A stretch of DNA of 64,000 nucleotides from Candidatus Zixiibacteriota bacterium (GCA_024280215.1 JAJRQO010000032.1:1-64000), one strand, 5' to 3'; shown: positions 52,527 to 61,951, counted from the stretch's first letter. Translations and numbers: made by a program. The notes: generated from the letters alone by a model not told the origin.

Positions 52527-54659
52527 CTACTTATGAGCAGAAATAGTCATCGTGTTATTTGCTGGTAGACCAAGTGGATTACCAGTATTGAGATAATTGA
52601 TTGAAGATTGTAGAATGTCAACAGTGTATTTTGTATTATGTACACCGAATGAACGATCATCTTCAACATATAAATAGTTATATAATGCTCCAGCAGAATC
52701 AGCATCTGCTACTGTTGTCGAAATTGGAGTTCCATTAACATCAATTAAACCAGCAGCGAGAAGATGGATATTCAAGCTGTCAAGTAATCCATGAATTTCA
52801 GTTTGGATTCCTTCTGTCAGACCATTCCAATTAAAATCATCGGTGGCGAGGTCGTCTATTGAAGTGATAGTTGGAAGTGGAGATGAATGACAACCGTCAA
52901 TATTACAACCATTCAGATTTTCAAAACTTCTGGCTTCATTATGCATGTTCCAGCTATGTCCACCTATGGAAGAATGTTTTGCTGGATTCATGTGACAGTC
53001 TACACAACCATCAGTAGTAACAGATGAATGAGCCGATGAGCTGTATGTATAAGTTGCATACTCATAGGCGTTGGCACCCATTAACATATCACCTTGGTTA
53101 GAGTAATGAGGTCCCCAATGAGAACTCAAAGCGACATCATTTACTACATAAGTATCAACATTTTGTCTACTCTTGTGACAGGAAACACATAGGTTCGCAT
53201 GACCACGATCAAAAGAAGTACCATTAGCTAAATCTACTGCTGCTGTAACACGAACACCAAAATTACCATCTGTATGAGGTTCATGGCATGTAAAGCAGTT
53301 GATAGATGTGAAATATTCACCTGAAGCTGGGATACCAGTAACTTCAGCAATAAAGCCTTCGTTGGTATGGCATTTTTCACATGTCGCATAATAACTGGCA
53401 CCTAATCTATTACGATCTGTGTTATTACCAGAAGCATGAACAGAATATGAATATTCTTCTTGAATTGCCGCTACAACAAGACCAAAACTATTGTCGTTGT
53501 GACAACTAAAGCAGTCGTCAGCAGTGGAAACTTCTCCACCATGTACTCTACCAGCATTAGTAGAAGCCCATGTTTTGTTTTCATTGTCGTGACATTGGAG
53601 GCACATATATTCAAGAGTTAAGTCTCCATTAGCAAATGCACCATCTTCAGTAAACATTTCTGCATCAGCAGCTGTATTAATTCCAAACATGTGAGAGCGA
53701 ACATCACCTTCATAGGTTCCAACTGCTACTGCTGATTTTGCTGCTCGTGGCATATGACAATCAACACAAGACGGTCCAAAAGATGAACCAGCATGATTGA
53801 TACCGCTACTTGCAAATGAAGCAGCTTCTTTACCATGACAATTTTCGCAATTGACTTTAATGGCGTTATCTTTATTTGGGTTTAGTGGGTGAAGTGATTC
53901 ATGTACATTATGACAATCAACACATTGAATCGAGGCATGTTTAGATTGGAACATTTCATTCCACTGTTCATGATGTTTAACAAATCCACCAGATGCAGGG
54001 ATTTTTTCAACAGTACCACGGATGTGACATTTGCCACATGCTTCGTTTGAGCGGTCAATTTTCATACCAATGTCAAATGGATCGCCAGCATGTAATTCAC
54101 CTGGTCCATGACATTCTTCACATTGAATACCATTGGCTTCCCAAGTACCTGGTAAACCAGGGAGGTCATCTTGGAATCCGCCATTTTCATTGTAGGCAGT
54201 CATATGACAAGGACCACAATTACCGTATGCTTTTTCTTCTCCAGCATGATAGCCAACCCAAGCATCGGTTTCAAAATTGTACTGAACACCAGCACCACCA
54301 ACTTCACCAGTCATGATGTAGCCGAGACTATCGATGAATCGTGCTTTCCAGCGGAAACCACCTATGACCATGAATGCTTGAGATAAATCAAGTTCAGGTC
54401 CTGTTGTTGGTAATGTTGTGAATGGATAGTACCCTGGGGTGAATGCATCGGATGCATCGTTTAATTTAAACGGATGACCTGATTTTACAAATGATGCGTG
54501 GATGTCTGCATGACATGCCTGACAAGCATCGGTACCAATATAAGCAGCGTCTGTTGCAGCGACCTCTTTGATTACTTGTTCTGTGACTTTTCGTTCACAA
54601 CCAGTAATGAAGATCAATGCGATACAGGCTAATAATGTGAAAACTTTAATACTTCGCAT
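52527..54659 (-). CDS. Outer-membrane multihaem c-type cytochrome lipoprotein (14 haem sites)
   Basis: 710 residues. Lipoprotein signal with lipobox FITGC. Thirteen CxxCH motifs (CQACH, CGPCH, CEECH, CGKCH, CVDCH, CENCH, CVDCH, CLQCH, CFSCH, CEKCH, CFTCH, CVSCH, CVDCH) and one longer CNIDGCH near residue 605. Many distal His candidates lie between. As third gene after a periplasmic cytochrome and an MtrB-like barrel, it is the likely exposed terminal electron carrier, analogous to MtrC/OmcA or OmcB. The final 100 residues carry no haem. AAAGGAG precedes the start. Export and haem attachment need Sec, Lgt (57472) and a cytochrome c maturation system not seen here. Confidence 0.9.
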   Translation of the reverse strand: MRSIKVFTLLACIALIFITGCERKVTEQVIKEVAATDAAYIGTDACQACHADIHASFVKSGHPFKLNDASDAFTPGYYPFTTLPTTGPELDLSQAFMVIGGFRWKARFIDSLGYIMTGEVGGAGVQYNFETDAWVGYHAGEEKAYGNCGPCHMTAYNENGGFQDDLPGLPGTWEANGIQCEECHGPGELHAGDPFDIGMKIDRSNEACGKCHIRGTVEKIPASGGFVKHHEQWNEMFQSKHASIQCVDCHNVHESLHPLNPNKDNAIKVNCENCHGKEAASFASSGINHAGSSFGPSCVDCHMPRAAKSAVAVGTYEGDVRSHMFGINTAADAEMFTEDGAFANGDLTLEYMCLQCHDNENKTWASTNAGRVHGGEVSTADDCFSCHNDNSFGLVVAAIQEEYSYSVHASGNNTDRNRLGASYYATCEKCHTNEGFIAEVTGIPASGEYFTSINCFTCHEPHTDGNFGVRVTAAVDLANGTSFDRGHANLCVSCHKSRQNVDTYVVNDVALSSHWGPHYSNQGDMLMGANAYEYATYTYSSSAHSSVTTDGCVDCHMNPAKHSSIGGHSWNMHNEARSFENLNGCNIDGCHSSPLPTITSIDDLATDDFNWNGLTEGIQTEIHGLLDSLNIHLLAAGLIDVNGTPISTTVADADSAGALYNYLYVEDDRSFGVHNTKYTVDILQSSINYLNTGNPLGLPANNTMTISAHK

Positions 54660-54670
54660 TTCTTGCTCCT

Positions 54671-56251
54671 TTAAAATTTTATACCTTTTATAATATTTAT
54701 TTCTACTATGTTTCCAGTGTAATAATTTCTATTTAACATATAGTCATCGTAGTTAAATATGTCGTATTTCAGTTCGATAAGATGTTCTTTAGGGAGGCTA
54801 TATTTTGCAATAAAATTTAATGAGAATTTTTCTTTGTCATGGTTTCGACGTGAACGGTAGTATGTACCACCAAAACTAAAATCAAAATTCTTGTAAGAGT
54901 TTGGATTTATTGTTCCTGAAACTACATGGTCTGAAAATTCATAACTCTTGTTTGAACCTGTTATAAAGTCTCTGTTCTCAAATTCACCAATGTAATAACT
55001 GTAAGTAATATTGAGTGAACCGTAAGGTTTATTTTTGAGATTTAAAATAGATGATAAAGATGTGTAATCAATTTGTGTATTGACACCCTCATCATTGTTT
55101 TTGCGGATTCGTGTGTCAATTCTGAGCGTAAGATTGCCGTATGTTTTGTCGGTATATCTCACAGAGAAAAGATGGCGGGTGATAGATTCATCACCAAGTA
55201 AAGTTGAACCAGTTGGAATATCTTTACTTCGTGTTGATGCTTTACCACGGAATAACAAATTGGTACCAAGTTTGTACCAGCCGTCAACGATGAGCATGTT
55301 TGTTTCAGAGCGATTAACTAAGTCATCAACAATCCGATTTTCAAAACCGACTCGTAAGCCACCTGATTTTTTCCATTTCTTACCAAGGGTGATAGAATTT
55401 ACCCAATTGTCGGTCTCTACTAATTGAGAACTATTATCAGTACGTGCAAATTTAAAACGGTATTCTAAAGTGTGGTTCTTTAAGAAATGATATTTAACCC
55501 CACTCCAAAGTTGATTGGTTTTAAGCTCTGTGTCGAATTTTGTCTCAGTATCTGTGCGATAAATGTATCCGCCCGAGAGATAAACATCTTTTAACTTAGG
55601 AATTTTAGCAAAACCAGAAATCGTAAGTTGTTTTGATTCTCTGTCGAGTGCCAAGGTAGTTTTATCTTCAAAGTTTGAGTTCTGATATGCAACTCTGAGG
55701 TTTCCTAATTCATGAAACCCCTGTACACCTAAATTATAAGATGTATGTCGATAGTCAGTAATAAAGAGGGAAGTGTCATTCATGAAATCGATATTTGTTA
55801 GTGATGAGCCTTCTTTGTCAGTCATAGCGTAACCACCAAAGAAACGAATGTGCTGTGATGCTATGATTGAGCTTTGAAATCCATACGAATCACGAGTTGT
55901 GTTTATTGTTTTGTCATAATTATAATTTCGACGATACTTATTGTTGTAAGCTGAGATTGAAAAAAGACCACTTTTGCTACTATTAAATCGAAGATTACGA
56001 TTTTCTAAATTAGCGTTGGTGAGGTTTGCTGAAAACTTAACACCATTTGTGGTCTGGTAAAGTAAATTAGTTATTGAAAAAGCAAAACCATCGTTGATAT
56101 TAAAAGTTTCCTGATTGACAGAACCGTTACCAGTTTCGTCAGTTGAAATGTACCCAACCTTAATATCAGCGGTTCCATCATTTGCGTTAACTCCTAAAGC
56201 AGATACAAAGATTAGGAGTAGAGTGAGCATTGTTTGTGTAATAAATTTCAT
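54671..56251 (-). CDS. MtrB/PioB-like outer-membrane beta-barrel of the cytochrome conduit
   Basis: 526 residues. Signal peptide ends VNA. The mature part is a succession of amphipathic strands alternating with short turns and ends in Phe, as outer-membrane barrels do. Sequence similarity is low across this family, so the call rests on size, barrel character and position between two multihaem cytochrome genes, which is the gene order of porin-cytochrome conduits. It would insulate the periplasmic cytochrome inside the outer membrane. AGGAGG lies just before the ATG. Confidence 0.8.
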   Translation of the reverse strand: MKFITQTMLTLLLIFVSALGVNANDGTADIKVGYISTDETGNGSVNQETFNINDGFAFSITNLLYQTTNGVKFSANLTNANLENRNLRFNSSKSGLFSISAYNNKYRRNYNYDKTINTTRDSYGFQSSIIASQHIRFFGGYAMTDKEGSSLTNIDFMNDTSLFITDYRHTSYNLGVQGFHELGNLRVAYQNSNFEDKTTLALDRESKQLTISGFAKIPKLKDVYLSGGYIYRTDTETKFDTELKTNQLWSGVKYHFLKNHTLEYRFKFARTDNSSQLVETDNWVNSITLGKKWKKSGGLRVGFENRIVDDLVNRSETNMLIVDGWYKLGTNLLFRGKASTRSKDIPTGSTLLGDESITRHLFSVRYTDKTYGNLTLRIDTRIRKNNDEGVNTQIDYTSLSSILNLKNKPYGSLNITYSYYIGEFENRDFITGSNKSYEFSDHVVSGTINPNSYKNFDFSFGGTYYRSRRNHDKEKFSLNFIAKYSLPKEHLIELKYDIFNYDDYMLNRNYYTGNIVEINIIKGIKF

Positions 56252-56260
56252 CCTTTCCTC

Positions 56261-57184
56261 CTAATTCGATGAGCTGTGACAGCCATTGTTAAAACAGTTT
56301 CCACCAAATTTTGCTTCTAAATTTGGGTCAAGCCGTTGGTGGTTTATGAATGAGCCATGCGTATCAATATGACAACTTTGACATGGAAGTTTACTCCAGT
56401 TTAAGTCCCATTGAGAATCATGGTTTCTTGTTGTGTGTTCAATGTGACATTGGTTACAAAGGTCGTTTCCTTCTTGCTTGAGCAAACGATCATTTTCTGA
56501 ACCGTGAGGGTCATGGCAAGCGATACATCCTTCACCATTGACAGTATAGCCGCTTGTCGCTTCATGTTCGTACAAGAATGGTCCACCTTGTACTGGGTGA
56601 CAACTTTGACAAACACGTTCTAATTCATAAGAAAGATTATCATCCTGTTTTTTTGTGAATTTATGACAACTCAAACAAGTTAAGATGTTTTGCTTTACAG
56701 GATGGTTAGATCGACGGGCAAACTTTGTTTCGGTTTCTTTATGACAAGGTATACAAAATGTTGTTTGCTCATCCTGAAGAAGTGATTTCTTCTGACCATG
56801 AACTTCATGGCATGATGAACAGTTGAGACCTTGTGATTGATGCATATCAAAGCCATAGTTATCTAATTCAGAGTGGGGAGTATGACAAGTCGAACATGCA
56901 TCGACCGCATCTTGGCTACTTGATGTCTGAGGGTTTAAGATATTTTCCGCAGATGGATCTTCGGCATGAATTTCTCCACCTGTATGGCAGGAGATACAAT
57001 ATACTTGACTTTTTGTTTCTAACTGATGCGGAGTCATTAAAAGAGTTTCACTCATATCATCGTGGCATTCCAAACAGGTTTCATCCTCGACCTTTGGTTC
57101 TGCTTGTAATGTTTGGGATAAGAGAAAAAGTGATAAAAACAGAACTACTTTCAAACTCCATTTTGTGTGGCTTTTTCTTTTCAT
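56261..57184 (-). CDS. Periplasmic multihaem c-type cytochrome, MtrA/DmsE-like (11 haem sites)
   Basis: 307 residues. Signal peptide ends LQAE. Ten CxxCH motifs (CLECH, CISCH, CSTCH, CSSCH, CIPCH, CLSCH, CQSCH, CIACH, CNQCH, CQSCH) and a terminal CFNNGCH. Size and haem density fit the MtrA/DmsE decahaem family that sits inside the MtrB barrel and passes electrons across the outer membrane. First gene of the operon, behind a CRP/HcpR-type site. GGAAAG precedes the ATG. Confidence 0.9.
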   Translation of the reverse strand: MKRKSHTKWSLKVVLFLSLFLLSQTLQAEPKVEDETCLECHDDMSETLLMTPHQLETKSQVYCISCHTGGEIHAEDPSAENILNPQTSSSQDAVDACSTCHTPHSELDNYGFDMHQSQGLNCSSCHEVHGQKKSLLQDEQTTFCIPCHKETETKFARRSNHPVKQNILTCLSCHKFTKKQDDNLSYELERVCQSCHPVQGGPFLYEHEATSGYTVNGEGCIACHDPHGSENDRLLKQEGNDLCNQCHIEHTTRNHDSQWDLNWSKLPCQSCHIDTHGSFINHQRLDPNLEAKFGGNCFNNGCHSSSN

Positions 57185-57471
57185 ACACTTTCCTATTTAG
57201 TAAATATTTATTGTCATAGAAATGTCATACACCAATAGTTTATCGTCAACTAACAGATAATGTCAAGCATTAAATTGTGAAATATATCACAAGAAAGCAG
57301 CGTAAGTCGTTGTTGTGTACAAAAAGGACTAAATTGGATATGTAAATAGTGAGTTAATATGAAGATAGGGTTGTGAACGTAGAGAAAAATCACCTATTAA
57401 AATTTCATTAAAAAATATTTAAAATAAAATGAAATTTTATATTATTTTTCAGAAAATAGATAAATATTCAA
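57185..57471. other. Spacer with the control region of the cytochrome operon
   Basis: Contains the operator at 57275-57292 and a -35-like TTGACA on the minus strand (57266-57261). From about 57340 to 57471 it is very AT-rich with no further signals. Confidence 0.5.
57275..57292 (-). promoter_or_regulatory. CRP/HcpR-type operator of the cytochrome operon
   Basis: The 18-bp palindrome TTGTGA-N6-TCACAA (TGTGA at 57276-57280, TCACA at 57287-57291) matches the full consensus of CRP-type and HcpR-type regulators. It lies about 9 bp upstream of a minus-strand TTGACA and about 90 nt before the first cytochrome gene, a position suited to activation. Confidence 0.7.
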
Positions 57472-58266
57472 CTATATTTTCTTTTTTGATTGTGTAAGAT
57501 AAATTGTGAAACCAAGAACAAACAACGAAATTGATATCAAATGATTGTAAGTGGGGTGGAAGCCACCAAAGCTTATATACATCGCATCCTCATAGTATCT
57601 GACCGATTCAATCATATAGCGGAAGGTTGCTTCTACCATAAAGAGGATAGCAACAATTTGCCCGTGGAATGATTTTCGTTTTATAAGATAATGTAAAACG
57701 AGAAAGAGTAATATCCCATAGAGTGAAGAATATAGTTGTGCTGGATGAAGATGTTGGTCTTGGAAAATATAAAATGGAAGTGAACCTGCTGGGAACGATA
57801 TCCCCCATGGGAGGTCAGTTGGTGTACCAAAACAACAGCCGTTCATAAAGCAACCGATTCGAGTGACACCAAGTCCAAAGGCTAAGGTCGGAGCAAAGTA
57901 ATCAAATGTTTCGTTGATAGGTAATTTTTTTATTTTACAATAAAGAAAGCCACCGATGATAGAGAGAATAACACCGCCATATAAGTTCAGTCCTGAGATG
58001 CCAAATTCGGAGCCGCCGAATGGATTAAATGTATCCATCCAATGTCCCTGAAAGTCAGAAAGATGAAAAAGCACATAAGAAACTCTGGCACCTATAACAC
58101 CACAGAATATAAGAATATATGAAAGAGTGAGATATGGTTCAAAATCTTTACCATCTTTGGAGGTCATATGTTTGACATACATGACACCAAAGAAAAATGA
58201 AATGGCGAGTGTTAAGCCGTAGCTTCTGAGTGGAAAGGGTCCGATTGAAAACAGTTCTGGATACAT
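57472..58266 (-). CDS. lgt: Prolipoprotein diacylglyceryl transferase
   Basis: Inner-membrane enzyme that attaches diacylglycerol to the lipobox cysteine of lipoproteins. 264 residues, seven membrane segments. Family signature: GARVSYVLFH, LNLYGGVILS and the central GVTRIGCFMNGCCFG. It serves the lipoproteins encoded in this window, including the cytochrome at 52527. Confidence 0.95.
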   Translation of the reverse strand: MYPELFSIGPFPLRSYGLTLAISFFFGVMYVKHMTSKDGKDFEPYLTLSYILIFCGVIGARVSYVLFHLSDFQGHWMDTFNPFGGSEFGISGLNLYGGVILSIIGGFLYCKIKKLPINETFDYFAPTLAFGLGVTRIGCFMNGCCFGTPTDLPWGISFPAGSLPFYIFQDQHLHPAQLYSSLYGILLFLVLHYLIKRKSFHGQIVAILFMVEATFRYMIESVRYYEDAMYISFGGFHPTYNHLISISLFVLGFTIYLTQSKKKI

Positions 58267-58295
58267 ATATTTTAATTCCCTATTATCTTTTTTTC

Positions 58296-59171
58296 TTATA
58301 CTTCATTGCTTGATGAATTAACTAAATTCTTTTCATATTTCCAAACGATTATTGTGCCTAAAAATCCAATCAGTCCGCCAATGAACACATCGGAAACATA
58401 GTGAAACCGTCCCCAAACCGTGCCTATGCCTAAACCAATAACGATTGGGAGAATGATATAAGCTGCTTTACGGTAATATCTGAAAGTATAGAGCCATATT
58501 ACTAAGGCGACGCCAAAGTGTGATGATGGCATACAACCACCTCGCACAGCACCGTTGGCGATGACATATTCGACCGCTTGCCTAAAAAATGGTCCCTCAA
58601 TTGTATTTTGAAATTGCCCCAAATAGTGCCAACGGGGACCTTCTATTGGATAGAGGAAAAATAACATATAGGAACTGAAGAACATGATGCATGTCGAGGC
58701 GAGGAAACTTGCTAAAATTTTATACTCTTTTTTAACAAAAACAGTAATCATAAAAACGGGTATCATGAAGTAATAGGAGAAATAGCAAAATGAGATTATT
58801 TCATTAAGCCAGACATTTAGTAAATTTTGATCAATGTATAGTGTCGGATGTACACCAAAAAGTGAAAGTTCAAATGCGGTCAGTTGCCAATCATAAAAGG
58901 AATCAAAAAGCATAAACATCTGTCCACCTGTCATGGTGTAGAAAAATGAAAACATGATGGCGGGGTAAAAATATCTTATCACTTTATTGAATCGGTTTTT
59001 ATCTATGTCAATATAGTGAACAATCAAAAAGGTTAGGACAGAGACCGAAAGATAAAACAACAGTGCACCTTGGTATTCAGCAAATGGTCGTCCGATTAGA
59101 AGTATCATTGCCGCCATAAGCCAGCAATAACCAATCATGATTTTTTCAAAAAGGAAGAATTGTTTTTTCAT
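58296..59171 (-). CDS. PAP2-family membrane phosphatase / phosphotransferase
   Basis: 291 residues, about seven membrane segments. PAP2 catalytic motifs: GPRWHYL, CMPSSHFG with the catalytic His, and GRFHYVSDVFIG with the second catalytic His and Asp. The arrangement resembles Aur1/inositolphosphotransferase-type PAP2 proteins, so it may move a phospho-headgroup rather than only hydrolyse. It is 2 nt downstream of rsmI on the same strand. Confidence 0.8.
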   Translation of the reverse strand: MKKQFFLFEKIMIGYCWLMAAMILLIGRPFAEYQGALLFYLSVSVLTFLIVHYIDIDKNRFNKVIRYFYPAIMFSFFYTMTGGQMFMLFDSFYDWQLTAFELSLFGVHPTLYIDQNLLNVWLNEIISFCYFSYYFMIPVFMITVFVKKEYKILASFLASTCIMFFSSYMLFFLYPIEGPRWHYLGQFQNTIEGPFFRQAVEYVIANGAVRGGCMPSSHFGVALVIWLYTFRYYRKAAYIILPIVIGLGIGTVWGRFHYVSDVFIGGLIGFLGTIIVWKYEKNLVNSSSNEV

Positions 59172-59173
59172 AG

Positions 59174-59863
59174 TTATTTCGTTCGTTTACCTTCGATAAC
59201 AATGACGATTTCACCTTTGAGTTTTTTCTGTGCCAAAACTTCTAATACTTCTGAAACAGAGCCACGGATAAACTGTTCAAACTTTTTGGAAATTTCCCGT
59301 GCGATACAAATCTGACGGTCGCCCATGACTTCAAAAATATCTGCCGTTGTTTTTTCTATGCGATGCGGTGATTCGTATAAAATAATAGTATGTGGAAAAT
59401 CAAGTAACTGGGTTAACCGTTTTTTTCGGGCGGCAGTTTTGTTTGAGAGAAATCCTTCAAAGAAAAATCGGTCGGTCGGAAGTCCCGATGCGGTCAGGGC
59501 GGGGATAAGGGCAGTAGGTCCAGGAAGAGGTATAATCGTCAGGTTGTTTTCGATAGCTGTTTTGACAATGCGATAGGCCGGATCAGAAATCCCTGGCGAG
59601 CCAGCATCGGTGATGACTGCGATTGATTGCCCCTCTTGAACTGCTGTGACAAGTTGTTCGGCTCGTGCGGATTCGTTAAATTCATGATAGCTGACTAACT
59701 TTTTCTTTATTTCTAATTTCTTTAAAAGTGAACCCGAATGTCTGGTATCTTCACAAGCGACAATATCGACAGATGCTAAAGTATCGATGATGCGTTGTGA
59801 CAGATCGGACATATTGCCAATAGGGGTTGGGACTAAATATATTATTCCAGCATTTTGAGACAC
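59174..59863 (-). CDS. rsmI: 16S rRNA 2'-O-ribose C1402 methyltransferase
   Basis: Methylates the ribose of C1402 in 16S rRNA near the P site. 229 residues. Family motifs LVPTPIGNMSDLSQR, CEDTRHSG, ITDAGSPGISDPAY and PGPTALIPAL. The start is a GTG. The C-terminal extension of some RsmI proteins is absent. Confidence 0.95.
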   Translation of the reverse strand: MSQNAGIIYLVPTPIGNMSDLSQRIIDTLASVDIVACEDTRHSGSLLKKLEIKKKLVSYHEFNESARAEQLVTAVQEGQSIAVITDAGSPGISDPAYRIVKTAIENNLTIIPLPGPTALIPALTASGLPTDRFFFEGFLSNKTAARKKRLTQLLDFPHTIILYESPHRIEKTTADIFEVMGDRQICIAREISKKFEQFIRGSVSEVLEVLAQKKLKGEIVIVIEGKRTK

Positions 59864-59961
59864 TACTATTATTCTTTCAGTTGAATTGAGTCAGGAATGT
59901 TAATTCGTCCGAGCGGGGCAATCTCGGGTTGGCTTCTTTTGAAATAGTTACGATTCAATAA

Positions 59962-60678
59962 TTAAACAACACGGCTAATGTCGGTGTGGCTACTTCCTAA
60001 CTCTTGCAGTTCTTTGAGTGATGTAATGTTGTTATCAATCATTTGTATGAGTAGATGGTCGACCTGTGCGTAGGTGACGCCGATTTCTTCTTCGTCGGTT
60101 TGTCCAGCCCAAAGGTCGGCAGATGGTGGCTTGTTGATAATTGAATCAGGGATGCCGAGTATTTTAGAAAGTTGTCGCACTTCAGATTTGTAGAGTTGTC
60201 CTAATGGATTTAACGAACAAGCGGAGTCGCCGAAGAGCGTGGTGTAGCCTAATGAAATTTCGGTTCTATTTCCCGTACCTAATACTAAGCGGTTCATCTT
60301 GTGGGCGTAGTCAAATAATATCGACATCCGTTCCCGAGCCATTTTGTTGCCTGCTCGCAGTCTGTTTTTGTCGGTGATTTCTGGGAAGTAGGCGTCAATC
60401 ATTGGGGATATGTCGACTTGTTTGTGTTCAATACCTAATTTATGAACAAGTTCCATCGCATCAACGATAGAGCTTTCGGATGAACTTTTGTATGGCATCA
60501 AGATGGCAAACAATTTTTCTTTGCCAACAGCTTCAACGGCGAGAGTTGCCGAGAGGGCAGAGTCAATACCTCCTGAGAGTCCGATGACATAACCGTCGAG
60601 TCCGCTTCGGAGCAGCTTACCAGTGAGAAACCTTTTTAGAGTTGTAAGTGCTTTATCAGCATCAAATATATAAGACAT
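59962..60678 (-). CDS. nadE: NH3-dependent NAD(+) synthetase
   Basis: Amidates nicotinic acid adenine dinucleotide to NAD using ammonia. 238 residues, single synthetase domain without the glutaminase domain, so ammonia-dependent. P-loop-like GLSGGIDSALS, and GTGNRTEISLGY. Complements nadA at 31383. AAAGGAT precedes the ATG. Confidence 0.93.
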   Translation of the reverse strand: MSYIFDADKALTTLKRFLTGKLLRSGLDGYVIGLSGGIDSALSATLAVEAVGKEKLFAILMPYKSSSESSIVDAMELVHKLGIEHKQVDISPMIDAYFPEITDKNRLRAGNKMARERMSILFDYAHKMNRLVLGTGNRTEISLGYTTLFGDSACSLNPLGQLYKSEVRQLSKILGIPDSIINKPPSADLWAGQTDEEEIGVTYAQVDHLLIQMIDNNITSLKELQELGSSHTDISRVV

Positions 60679-61337
60679 TTTTTCGTAATCCTTTCAATTG
60701 CCACAGGATACCTGAAAATTATGACTGTTTCAAGTCTTTATTTTGACAATTTTTTGAAATATCAGTCATTGCGAGTCCGCCTTGGCGGACGTGGCAATCT
60801 CATCTTTTCCCCAATGTCATCCCCGCTCCCTCATGTCATTCCCGTGAAAACGGGAAACCAGTACAATATGTCATGCTGAACAGCTTGCAAGCTGTGAGCT
60901 TGTCGAAGTATGCTCGAATTATTTCCCCCTTTCAAGGGGGATTAAGGGGGTGTTATAATTCAGCATAGTAGGTTAGAACTCTTTTGCAGTTCTGACATCT
61001 ATTGTCGGAACCGCAGGGGTTCCGACCTACTGAGCTGACATCTTATTGGCTGGATTTACGGAAATTATATTTTTTGTAGAGGCGTTACATGTAACGCCTC
61101 TACACATGTCAGGAGGGCAGGGCGACCAACTGAATATTTAGGAATAGGTAAGCCAGTCCCTATAAAATGTATGGTCAAAATTGATTCAGACTGACAGGGT
61201 ATGTCAGTTTTTCTTACAAAGTGATTGTATCTCACTTGCGTCATGTTTAAAACGACAGTATATTGGCATCAGAAAATTGAAGTCCTCTTTAGATAAAACA
61301 GATAAGCAGAGGACATAAGTAAAACGAAAGGGAATTT
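60679..61337. repeat. Spacer built largely of dispersed palindromic repeats
   Basis: No gene. Units in order: CATTGCGAGTCCGCC...GGCGGACGTGGCAATC (60767-60806); CCCGTGAAAACGGG-type (about 60838-60860); GCTTGCAAGC and CTTGTCGAAGTATG (60869-60913); CCCCCTTTCAAGGGGG (60923-60940); GTAGGTTAGAAC...GGAACCGCAGGGGTTCC (60967-61031); GAGGCGTTACATGTAACGCCTC (61079-61100). Several recur at 293, 960, 3700-3990, 8038, 35481 and 38254. Confidence 0.7.
61190..61213 (+). terminator. Terminator-like hairpin before ssb
   Basis: ACTGACA / TGTCAGT with a 5-nt loop and TTTTTC. No gene ends just upstream on this strand, so its role is unclear. Confidence 0.5.
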
Positions 61338-61772
61338 ATGGCAGTCAATAAAGCAATTTTACTTGGGAATCTTGGAAAAGATCCAGAGCTACGGTATACA
61401 TCAAGTGGCAAAGCGTTTGCATCATTTTCACTGGCGACATCTGAAAGATGGTCTGGTGCTGATGGACAAAAACAGGAAGCTACAACCTGGCACAATATTG
61501 TTGTCTGGGGCAAACAAGCGGAAGTAATGAAAGAATATCTTTCAAAAGGCCAGCAAGTTTATATTGAAGGTCGGATTGCGAATCGTAGTTATGATGACAA
61601 AGAAGGTAATAAAAAATATATCTCAGAAGTAGTTGTAACCAATTTTTCATTCGTTGGAAACAAAGGTGACAACAGAGGTAGTTCTGGCTCATCAAGCCAA
61701 GCTCCTCCAGCTGATATGCCTGCAGGTCCTCCTGCTGGTGGTGGCGGTTCAGACGATGACCTTCCTTTCTGA
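61338..61772 (+). CDS. ssb: Single-stranded DNA-binding protein
   Basis: 144 residues. OB-fold (1-105) starting MAVNKAILLGNLGKDPELRY with WHNIVVWGKQAE; then a short Gly/Ser/Pro-rich linker and the acidic tip DDDLPF that recruits partner proteins. AAAGGGA precedes the ATG. Monocistronic, with terminator downstream. Confidence 0.97.
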   Translation: MAVNKAILLGNLGKDPELRYTSSGKAFASFSLATSERWSGADGQKQEATTWHNIVVWGKQAEVMKEYLSKGQQVYIEGRIANRSYDDKEGNKKYISEVVVTNFSFVGNKGDNRGSSGSSSQAPPADMPAGPPAGGGGSDDDLPF

Positions 61773-61799
61773 TTAAATATCATACAAAGCTTTAAGGAA

Positions 61800-61834
61800 G
61801 CCCTGTAAGTTGTTGCTTACAGGGATTTTCTCAT
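61800..61834 (+). terminator. Terminator of ssb
   Basis: CCCTGTAAG / CTTACAGGG with a 6-nt loop followed by ATTTTC. Confidence 0.85.
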
Positions 61835-61951
61835 GTGCAAAACTTGCTGCCTGAATGTTTTAAATTATACTCATTTTATTTCAGAAACGTTCCGATATGA
61901 AACAGAGGTATGAGAAACGGTAATTATTTATGAATTAAGAGGTATTCAAGT

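Noticed and set aside
60767-61103. Repeat cluster as a CRISPR array
   Set aside because: Units differ from each other, are mostly single copies at this place and have no regular spacers or cas genes.
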